Source: Verrucomicrobiota bacterium
GTDB taxonomy: Bacteria > Verrucomicrobiota > Verrucomicrobiia > Verrucomicrobiales > Akkermansiaceae
Assembly: GCA_017301995.1 (NCBI GenBank)
Contig: JAFLEH010000016.1
Location: 85,988 to 149,987 of the forward strand
Reading direction: 5' to 3'
DNA: 64,000 bases
Of the stretch, positions 39,084 to 46,833 are shown one piece after another. The number at the start of each line of letters is the position of its first letter. Position 1 is the stretch's first letter. Under the pieces are notes generated by a model that made no database searches, had not been told where the DNA came from, and saw only the letters and a program-made list of their open reading frames with translations. The position numbers and the translations under genes are program-made.

Positions 39084-39761
39084 GATGTCGTATGTCCACT
39101 GATTTGCGGCCAAAACGAAACGCAGAAACGCGGAGAACGCAGAGGCTTTCGCGGAGGTGGGGATTTTTGTCGGAAAGCCTGTTCCACCCGCGAATCCCGA
39201 CGCGCGCCCGCCACGATCGGAGCGCAGACTTCAGTCTGCTCGGCCGCAGGCCCTCCTCGGCTGCCACCAAATTGCCCCCATTTTGCAACAAACCACCCGA
39301 TCCAACCCCCGCCTCAAGCAACACACCCGCCGTCGCAACTCCACCGCCACGGGATATTCACGCTCCATCCTTCGCCTCGCGCGGGAAGCCCTTGGCGATC
39401 TTGTTGCGGGATGTCGTTTGTCCCCTGATTTGTGCGGCCAAAACGAAACGCGGACACGCGGAGAACGCAGAGGCTTTCGCGGAGGCGGGGATTTTTGTCG
39501 GAAAGCCTGGTCCACCCGCGAATGCCAACGCGCGCCCGCCACGATCGGAGCACAGACTTCAGTCTGCTCGGCCGCAGGCCCTCCTCAGCTGCCACCAAAT
39601 TGCCCCCATTTTGCAACAAACCACCCGATCCAACCCCCGCCTCAAGCAACACACCTGCCGCCGCAACTCCACCGCCACGGGATATTCACGCTCCATCCTT
39701 CGCCTCGCGCGGGAAGCCCCTGGTGATCTTGTTGCGGGATGTCGTTTGTCCCCTGATTTGC
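39084..39761. repeat. Tandem duplication of a 326-328 bp non-coding unit
   Basis: Copy 1 spans 39084-39409 and copy 2 spans 39410-39737. A third copy stops after about 24 bases. Each copy opens with GATGTCGT and contains a hairpin, GCAGACTTCAGTCTGC (39224-39239) and its equivalent at 39553-39566. Part of the unit matches the repeats at 52735-52895 in reverse orientation. The frames it contains are not coding. Confidence 0.9.
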
Positions 39762-39891
39762 GATGTCAATTTGGAACGCGGAAAGCCGCGCTAGCGGCGA
39801 TAGGACGATTGCCGCAGGCACTGACCGGCATAGCCAGAGGCAAATCGGGTGCGATGAGGGCTCGGCCTTTCACACCTTTCACACTTTCACA

Positions 39892-40356
39892 CTAAAGTTT
39901 GAGAATCGGAGATCTGACTTTAGGATCTGAGATCAACGCCTTGCCATAGAACTGCCTAAGACCGTTGGCGAGATCATCCCGTGACATTCTCCGGATGACC
40001 GATGCCCCTCCAATAGAACTTTCCATTTCTGTGGGGCCGGTGGTAGTTCCAAATAGCGCGATGTAATACGTCTCGTTTAAGGGGTACACATAACAGACAG
40101 AATTGTTCGAAAACGATTGCAAAATGGCTTGTCGATTTGCCAAACCATGGCGCTTGAGAATTTCGCCCAGCTTTCCCTTGTTACCAAAAACCTCCTTTGG
40201 AACTCTATTTCGCTTCACCGCCTCAGCGAAGTCGACTTCTTCAGCAACAACAAGCTTGCCCAGCCAGTCGTCAAGCGGCTTGGCCGGTTTATCGTTAGCA
40301 ATTCCGGTGCCAAGGCTGAGCATTACCATTAAAATGAGCGAGATGGCCCGGATCAT
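39892..40356 (-). CDS. Small secreted protein downstream of RHS gene, 154 aa
   Basis: A signal peptide (LILMVMLSLGTGIA) is followed by a soluble domain with no family I recognise (VAEEVDFAEAVKRNRVPKEV, YPLNETYYIALFGTTTGP). Its gene lies 56 bases downstream of the RHS coding region on the same strand, the place where immunity genes for RHS toxin tips are found. Lower GC than most neighbours fits a transferred cassette. The immunity role is inference only. The ATG at 40356 is chosen for the signal peptide. Confidence 0.55.
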   Translation of the reverse strand: MIRAISLILMVMLSLGTGIANDKPAKPLDDWLGKLVVAEEVDFAEAVKRNRVPKEVFGNKGKLGEILKRHGLANRQAILQSFSNNSVCYVYPLNETYYIALFGTTTGPTEMESSIGGASVIRRMSRDDLANGLRQFYGKALISDPKVRSPILKL

Positions 40357-40412
40357 AAAGCTTCTGCGGCAAGGATATATCCAAGGGAGGCGGAATGTGA
40401 AATTCATACGAA

Positions 40413-41761
40413 TTAGGGAATCGGTCGCTGGTCTTGTCCATAACGAGCGGGCAATGCCTCGTCGACCTTGGTTTGGCGGCTTTCCTTTGATACACCAGTT
40501 GTGCAACACCACGAAACTTTGAGCTTTCGGTGAACGATTCCAGACTCTCTTGCTCCAGCAAATGAAGGCATGCCCTTGGAACCAAACCGGGAATGAAGGT
40601 CTAGTGCATTCGGCACTTCACCGGGAAGCTCTTTGAAAATATCGGCTTCGGCAACGGGGTCGCGATAGCGTGCCCAGCCTTCGTATGTTTGGCTGCCTTC
40701 TGTCCCATCGTAGGCTGGTTTCAGTGTCACTATTCCTCCGTTGTCCGAAGCAACCCCGTCACTCCACGCGTCAGTTGGATGACTAATAAACCTCTCTCCG
40801 GGATCTTCTTCAAAGCCCATAGCGATTCCAACGTCGGTGGAATTTTCCTTTACTCTCCAGTCTTCGTAATAATGGATGGGCTTGAAAAGTTGCGTGCCAT
40901 CGGCTTTACTTCCAGACATGCGCATTTCTTGTAAGATGAGGCCACCAACCTTGCCAGCGGCGGGAGTCGGCAGCCATATTATCCTCCAAGAAAAGGCCCC
41001 ACATTCCCCCAACACCAATCGCTCCGACTGAAACGTCAGCTCGAGATTTTGATGGTCTCCCTTGCGCTCCCCTCTTTGTTCCCGCAGTCCTGTATCATCC
41101 CACCGGTTCACCCCATCATTCCCGACAAATCCATAAAGGTTAGGCCCGCCTTTTCCCCCTATCGGGTCCCTTGACGGCCATCTGCCGGTGAGCGGGCCAT
41201 ACCATCTGTAGCCGTAGTAGTAGAGTCCGGTGACCGGATCGACCGGTTTGGTGGAGAACCTGAGCGTGAACTGGTCCGATGGAGCGGTCCCGCCGGCGAG
41301 GTCGCCAAAAGGATCGTATTCGATGTGCTCCTCCACATCGCTTGGGGAGGAAAGGTATTCGGTGATGTTGCCGTTCCCGTCGTAGGCCGGATGGTAGGTG
41401 GATTCGGAGTCAGCATCCCGCATAGCGAGGAGTCCTCCGACTCCGCCCGCGCCTTGCATGCTGCCGCTCAGATCCATGCCCCAAATGTATGTCTACTTGA
41501 TGTCCTGTCCAGAATATTCCGCGATGCGGTTCCATCCGTCGTAGAGGTAGCGTGTGACGGTGGCTGCGTCCGGGGTGGCGGCGGTGGTGGTGGTCCTCAC
41601 GACGAGCCGGGAGAGGTGGTCGTAGGCGTAGCTGACCAACGAGGTGGCGTTGGCGCCGCCTCGGGGCGTTTTGCCGACGGAGTTTCATCCGCGGTGAGTT
41701 GGGTGCTGCCACAGGTGGAGAATGCGAGAAGGATCGCTGCCAATTGGATGTGTGTTTTCAT
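40413..41761 (-). pseudogene. RHS-repeat protein gene, internally deleted and with a stop codon
   Basis: The 5' end (ATG at 41761) encodes a signal peptide (HIQLAAILLAFSTCGSTQL). The frame is then lost near 41690, and RHS core sequence resumes in another frame (SYAYDHLSRLVVR, YLYDGWNRIAEYSGQDIK). A TAG at 41495-41493 interrupts it, after which the core continues without loss (TYIWGMDLSGSMQGAGGVGG, YDPFGDLAG, DPVTGLYYYGYRWYGP, SRDPIGGKGGPNLYGFVGND). About 220 residues follow as a variable C-terminal tip that I do not recognise. Full RHS proteins are thousands of residues, so the middle has been lost. Confidence 0.8.
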
Positions 41762-41772
41762 AAATCGATGTG

Positions 41773-42732
41773 TTAGATCGGGTGGATGTCGGGATCGTTG
41801 TTGAAAAGGCGGGTGCTGAAGTAGCGTTCGGCGCGGTCGCAGAGAATGGTGACGACCCGGGCGCGGGGGCCAAGCTCGCGGGACACGCGGAGCGCCGCCG
41901 CCACATTGGCTCCGGAGGAGGTTCCTACCAGGAGTCCGAACTGCGAACTCAGCCGGCGCGTCATCGCCAGGGCTTCGGAGCTTTTGACCTTGATGTCGCC
42001 ATCCAGCGGCGCCTGGCGCAGCAGGGGAGGGATGAATCCGCCGGTCACGCCTTCGATGCCATGGCAGCAGGGCATTTCTCCGGCTAACAGCGCGGCCTCG
42101 GCGGGTTCCATGGCGACGACCCTCGCCTCCGGGTAGCGCGCCTTGATCGCCTTGCCACAACCGGCGAGCGTGCCGCCGGTGCCGTAACCCGCGACGAAGG
42201 CGTCAATGCGTTCCGGCAGTTGACGCAGGATTTCGAGGCCGGTGGTGTGTTCGTGGTCCGCGGCGTTCAGTGGATTCTCGAACTGGCGGGGCAGGAAATA
42301 GCGGGAATCCCCGGCAGCCATCCGGCGGGACAGGTCGATGCCCGTCTGATAGCCGGAGGTCGTTTCGAACAGGATGACTTCGGCTCCGAACTGTTGGATG
42401 AGCCGCCGCCGTTCGATGCTGGCGGACTCGGACATCAGGATGGCGACACGGTGACCCTTGGCCGCGCCGACCATCGCAAGCGCGATACCGGTGTTGCCGC
42501 TGGTGCATTCGAGGATGATCGAATCAGGTCCTAACAATCCGCGTTTTTCGGCGTCGAGCACGATGCTTTGTGCCAGCCGGTCCTTGATGCTGCCGCTCGG
42601 ATTCAGGAACTCGCACTTGGCGTGGATCGTCACGCCTTCCGGTTCGAAATGAATCGGAATGAGCGGCGTGTTTCCGATGAGCGAGAGGACGGCGTCGCCG
42701 CACCACGGAAGTGTGAGTTCGCAGGGTGACAT
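41773..42732 (-). CDS. PLP-dependent cysteine synthase family protein
   Basis: A 319-residue cytoplasmic enzyme of the cysteine synthase / O-phosphoserine-type family. PLP binds Lys50 in NPSGSIKDR. The substrate loop is ECTSGNTGIA and the phosphate-binding loop is GYGTGGTLAG. It should form cysteine from an activated serine and a sulfur donor; the exact acceptor is not clear. The start lies 15 bases after the stop of the TlpA-like gene, so the two are co-transcribed. Confidence 0.9.
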   Translation of the reverse strand: MSPCELTLPWCGDAVLSLIGNTPLIPIHFEPEGVTIHAKCEFLNPSGSIKDRLAQSIVLDAEKRGLLGPDSIILECTSGNTGIALAMVGAAKGHRVAILMSESASIERRRLIQQFGAEVILFETTSGYQTGIDLSRRMAAGDSRYFLPRQFENPLNAADHEHTTGLEILRQLPERIDAFVAGYGTGGTLAGCGKAIKARYPEARVVAMEPAEAALLAGEMPCCHGIEGVTGGFIPPLLRQAPLDGDIKVKSSEALAMTRRLSSQFGLLVGTSSGANVAAALRVSRELGPRARVVTILCDRAERYFSTRLFNNDPDIHPI

Positions 42733-42747
42733 GGAGGCCGGGTGGGA

Positions 42748-43866
42748 TCAGGGGGCCTGGGGGGCGGCGAGTGCCTGTTCGATGAGCTGGGCTTCGCGGC
42801 CGCGGGCGGAAGCTGATAGAATCCTGCCGTCCCTGCCGATGACAAAGACGGTGGGAATGGAACCTACGCCGTATTTCACCGCGGCAGCGGGCCACTCGCC
42901 GGTGTAGGTCTGCGTCCACGGGCAGTTCCTGGCCTTCACGAAATCCGCGACCTTTTGTTTGTTCTGTTCCGGAGTTTCCTTCGGCATGGGGTTGTCACAA
43001 CTCACGCCGACACACCACACGCCGCGGTCCTTGTATTGCTCGTGGATCTCACGGATGTGGGGCAGGGACGCCACGCAGGGACCGCACCAGGTGGCCCAGA
43101 AATCCAGCACCACCACCTTGCCTTTGGCATCCTCGGGAAAGCGCAGGGTTTTGCCATCCAGAGTGGTCATTTCCCCTTCGAAAACCGGTGGGTGTCCGGC
43201 GGCGGCGAGCACATCGAGCGCGCCGGAAGTGGCCAGATAGGATGCGGCGATCTCCTTGCAGAGTTCGTCGGCGAGGGCGGTCTCCTTGGTTTGCACGGCG
43301 AGCCCGGTCGCATTCACGATCGCCTGGCCGGCGAACTCCGCGGCGTTCTTGCCGGGCGCGTCCTTCGGAAATGCCGCCATCAGGGCGCGGATGTGTTTGG
43401 CGGCGTCCACCGGGGTCTTGTCATCGCCGGAGTAGATGTCGAGCCTGGCCAGGGTGGTGGCGGCGGCGACTTTCTCGCGCACGATCAAGTGGGCGTCGGT
43501 GACCGGATTTTTGACCACCTCGGAAGCCAGCGTGCGGAGCTGCTCGCGGTTGGCGGCGGACGGATCGTCGCGGAACATGCGCTCGGCGGCGGGCAGCATG
43601 ATGCGGCGGACGAGGATCTCGCGATAGGTCGCGGTGACCGGAACCTCCGGATGGTCGGCAAGGCACTTGCGGGCGGCTGCCAGCAGTTCCGCATTTTTGG
43701 CAAGGCGCTGGGCCTTGTCGGCCGGCTGGGACTTGGCATCCTGATAGAGTTTTCCGGTCTCGGCTTCGGGCAGATCGGGGCCGGTTGTGGCGGCGTTGTC
43801 CGCGGCGATGGAAAAGGGCGTGAGACCAAGAATCAGGGCGAGGGAGAGAAACGGGCGGAAACGCAT
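42748..43866 (-). CDS. TlpA-like thioredoxin-fold protein
   Basis: A 372-residue exported protein. The signal peptide (LSLALILGLTPFSIA) is followed by a helical region of about 200 residues and a thioredoxin-fold domain with the redox pair C261 and C264 (FWATWCGPC). This is the usual form of TlpA/ResA-like thiol-disulfide reductases with a long N-terminal helical part, common in Bacteroidota and Verrucomicrobiota. It likely reduces periplasmic disulfides. It is placed between a cysteine synthase and large secreted proteins. Confidence 0.88.
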   Translation of the reverse strand: MRFRPFLSLALILGLTPFSIAADNAATTGPDLPEAETGKLYQDAKSQPADKAQRLAKNAELLAAARKCLADHPEVPVTATYREILVRRIMLPAAERMFRDDPSAANREQLRTLASEVVKNPVTDAHLIVREKVAAATTLARLDIYSGDDKTPVDAAKHIRALMAAFPKDAPGKNAAEFAGQAIVNATGLAVQTKETALADELCKEIAASYLATSGALDVLAAAGHPPVFEGEMTTLDGKTLRFPEDAKGKVVVLDFWATWCGPCVASLPHIREIHEQYKDRGVWCVGVSCDNPMPKETPEQNKQKVADFVKARNCPWTQTYTGEWPAAAVKYGVGSIPTVFVIGRDGRILSASARGREAQLIEQALAAPQAP

Positions 43867-43976
43867 GAGCTGTTGTTGGTGGTAATCCGATGGATGTTTG
43901 TTAGATGCGGCGGCGGGAGTTCCCGGTCAATGGCCCCCGCCACGACGGAGCGTGGCGGAGGCTGGGGAAGCGGGTG

Positions 43977-46787
43977 TTACTGGCCTTCCACTTTGACGCG
44001 GACGAAGTCCTTCGCGGTGCTGGAAACCGGGCCGGCGGTCTTGAAGGTGTGGTATTCGTAACCCGCGGGCGCGGGATCCAGTCCGCTGGTGAGTGCCGGC
44101 GTGACTTCGGTGATGGTGGTGGTCCAGTCGCCGAGGTTCTGGCCGCCTTCGATGGTGTAGGTGACGCCATCCTTGGTGGCGACGCGCGGTCCGGTGCCGG
44201 TGTTGAAGGTGGTGCCGGAGCGGGTGGCGATGGTCAGCGTCAGTGCCGGGCTGCCTCCCACGTCCTGGACCTTGGCCAGCGAGATGCCGTTGTTGGAACC
44301 ATCCTTCGGGTTGCCGCCGAGGGCGAATTCCATGATGTTTTCCACTCCGTCCATGTCCGGATCCCCGCCTGGCAGCGCGTCGTTGCCGGTCAGGTTGTTC
44401 GGCGGGCTGGTGGCCCAGGTATTAAAGGGAGTGCCTCCGCCGGTGGAAACCAGTGCGATCTTTTTCTCGCCATTGAAATTGTAGTCGAGCGTGTAGCCGG
44501 ATGGCAGGTCCGTGACGGTGGCGAATGCCGTGCCGACCAGGCTGCCGTAGGTCGCGATCACGACCGGCGAGCCGGTTAGATCGTCGCCGATGTCGTTGAA
44601 GTCCACCGTTGCGGAGGAGATGTCGAGTTGGCCGGCCACGTTGATCGAATCGGTTTTCGGCGTGGCGGATCCATCGTGTTCAATGATGAGCACACCCTGC
44701 ACCTTCAGGTCGTTGGAAAAAGCGAGCGTGCCGGTGGAAGCACCCGGGGAGATGGTTCCTGCCGCAGTGACGTTGCCTAGCACCGTGCCATTGCCGGTGA
44801 GGGATTGGGTCGATTCGAGGGTCCACGGATAGCTCGTGACATCGAGCGTGGCACCGGCCTGGACATCGATCACAGGGCTAGCGGCGACGGACCCCAGGAT
44901 GTCTGAAAAGCCCACCGTGGTGGCGGTTGCCGGGGTTGTCGGACCGAGGTCTAGCGTGACTTGTGTTGCGGAATTGATGTTTGTGATGCGGGCTCCTGTG
45001 GGAATAAGAGCGCCACTGACGGCCTGGCCGATATACAGGTTGGTGGAACTGGGAACGGTGAGTCGTTTGACATTTGTGCCGCTGGTTCCCGTCGTGCAGG
45101 AAACCCCGGTCTGACCGGCAACTTTGCCGAGTTTCAGCGTGCCTTGGGCTATCACCGTCTTACCGGTGTAGGTGTTGGCGCCGATGAGGGTCTGGGTTCC
45201 GCTGCCGGTTTTCCTGAAGCCCGCGGAACCTGATAGCATTCCGACATAGGTGTTGGACTGGTTGTTGGCACCAAAGGAAACAAGGCCGCTGCCGCCGGAG
45301 GCGAGGCCGGTTCCCAGATTGAGGTTGTTGTTGAAGTTGCTGAGCGTCGCATTGCCGAGGCCCCCGATGTTGTAGGCGAGGTTGTTGGCCGCGAGGTCGA
45401 AGACGGAACGCCCGTTGTTGTCGGCCCAGCGCATCGTCGAGGACTGCAGCGCGTCGACATGGGCGAGACGCAGGGTTCCATCAGGCCCGGAGATGGTTGC
45501 GCCGGTGTGATCGTTTGCCGCTCCGAGAACGACCCGCGCACCCGTCCCGAAATTGGCGGATGCGGTGAAGCTGCCGGTGCCCGTGATTTTGCCGTTGATG
45601 ATCGTGTCGCCGCTGATCTTCGAAGCGCCGCAGGAACCGGTGATGCTCAATCCCCGGGTGATGGTTCCCGCACCGGTGAGCCGGAATCCGCCGCTGTTGA
45701 GGATGACGTCTGAAGTGTCGGTGCCAAGCGCCCCCAAGCCACCGCTGTTCAGCCAGATGTGGCCGTTGAGCGTCGTGGTGCCGGTGTAGTCGTTGGTGTT
45801 GTTGAGCGTGGGGTTTGCCGGAGTGCCGCCATTGGAAGGTCCGATCGCGGTGGTGTAAGTCGAATTCACCGTCAGGCCGCCCGAGCCGCTGATCTTGCCG
45901 GTGACGTCGAGCTTGTTGTCGCGGGTGTTGAGCGTGAGCAGGTTCGCACCGGTGCTGACCGGTGCGGACACGGTCATGGTATTCGTCGTGTTATCCCAAG
46001 TTTGAGAGGATCCGAGCTTGACGGCACCGGTGCCGCTGATGGTGATTGTGTTGTTTCCCGAAAGCGTGGTGCCGCTGCCGTTGAGCGTGAGGGTGTTGAT
46101 GTCCGTGGCGATCGTGTAGGCCCCGCTGATCACCAGCTTGCCCGCGCTGATGTTGCTGCCAAGCGTGACCGTGCCGGCCGTGCCGGCCAGATTGGCGGTG
46201 TAGCCCGGAGTGTTGTTCCACACCAGGTAGTTGGTTTCATTCGGCCCGGAATCCCAGTTCTTGAGGGTGGTGTTCCAGGTGCCGGTGCCGCCGGCGCTGG
46301 TTCCATCGGGCGGGATCACCAGCGGGTCGATGTCGGCGGTTCCGCCATCCCAAAAAACATTCCAAGTGGGCACGGGTGTGACGCTGGCCGTGTTGTTGGC
46401 CGGAGCCGGATCGGTTTCGTTGCCGGCCACCGTGGCGTCGTTCTTGTAAATCCCCGTGGGCAGGACCTTGGCGGTGATGTCTATCAGGCTGGATCCTCCG
46501 TTGTTCAGGTTGCCGATGGTCCAGATGCCGGTGAGCGGGTCATAGGTGCCCGACTCGGGAGCCGCGGAAACAAACTCGTAGCCGTTGGGGAGCAGGTCGG
46601 TGACGGACACGCCGGTGGCATCGTCCACCCCGTCATTGTAGGCAATCACGGTGAATTTGACATTGGTGCCGAATACCGGATTCGGCTTGTCGACGGATTG
46701 GGTGATCGTCAGGTCGGTGGACTGGGCTGCGGTGATGGCGGCCGTGGCAAGAAACAGGGATGAGCCGAGATAGGGGCGGAATTTCAT
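43977..46787 (-). CDS. Giant surface protein with DUF11 and beta-strand repeats
   Basis: A 936-residue secreted protein. After a signal peptide comes a DUF11-type domain (DLTITQSVDKPNPVFGTNVK). A long beta-helix-like region follows, built from autotransporter-associated strand repeats (NNTNDYTGTTTLNG, IGANTYTGKTVIAQGTLKLG). Residues near 780-820 contain a calcium-loop-like segment (GGDPDMDGVENIMEFALGGN). No autotransporter barrel or PEP-CTERM tail is seen, so its anchoring is unknown. It is probably a surface adhesin or matrix protein. It lies 46 bases downstream of a related gene. Confidence 0.85.
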   Translation of the reverse strand: MKFRPYLGSSLFLATAAITAAQSTDLTITQSVDKPNPVFGTNVKFTVIAYNDGVDDATGVSVTDLLPNGYEFVSAAPESGTYDPLTGIWTIGNLNNGGSSLIDITAKVLPTGIYKNDATVAGNETDPAPANNTASVTPVPTWNVFWDGGTADIDPLVIPPDGTSAGGTGTWNTTLKNWDSGPNETNYLVWNNTPGYTANLAGTAGTVTLGSNISAGKLVISGAYTIATDINTLTLNGSGTTLSGNNTITISGTGAVKLGSSQTWDNTTNTMTVSAPVSTGANLLTLNTRDNKLDVTGKISGSGGLTVNSTYTTAIGPSNGGTPANPTLNNTNDYTGTTTLNGHIWLNSGGLGALGTDTSDVILNSGGFRLTGAGTITRGLSITGSCGASKISGDTIINGKITGTGSFTASANFGTGARVVLGAANDHTGATISGPDGTLRLAHVDALQSSTMRWADNNGRSVFDLAANNLAYNIGGLGNATLSNFNNNLNLGTGLASGGSGLVSFGANNQSNTYVGMLSGSAGFRKTGSGTQTLIGANTYTGKTVIAQGTLKLGKVAGQTGVSCTTGTSGTNVKRLTVPSSTNLYIGQAVSGALIPTGARITNINSATQVTLDLGPTTPATATTVGFSDILGSVAASPVIDVQAGATLDVTSYPWTLESTQSLTGNGTVLGNVTAAGTISPGASTGTLAFSNDLKVQGVLIIEHDGSATPKTDSINVAGQLDISSATVDFNDIGDDLTGSPVVIATYGSLVGTAFATVTDLPSGYTLDYNFNGEKKIALVSTGGGTPFNTWATSPPNNLTGNDALPGGDPDMDGVENIMEFALGGNPKDGSNNGISLAKVQDVGGSPALTLTIATRSGTTFNTGTGPRVATKDGVTYTIEGGQNLGDWTTTITEVTPALTSGLDPAPAGYEYHTFKTAGPVSSTAKDFVRVKVEGQ

Positions 46788-46833
46788 GATGTTGGACGGA
46801 GTATGGATGATGGTTGGTTTGAAAGGAGAAGGA

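Noticed and set aside
38903..39895. Overlapping plus-strand frames of 189-330 codons in the 39-kb repeats
   Set aside because: They repeat themselves only because the DNA is duplicated, and they show no domain or start signal.
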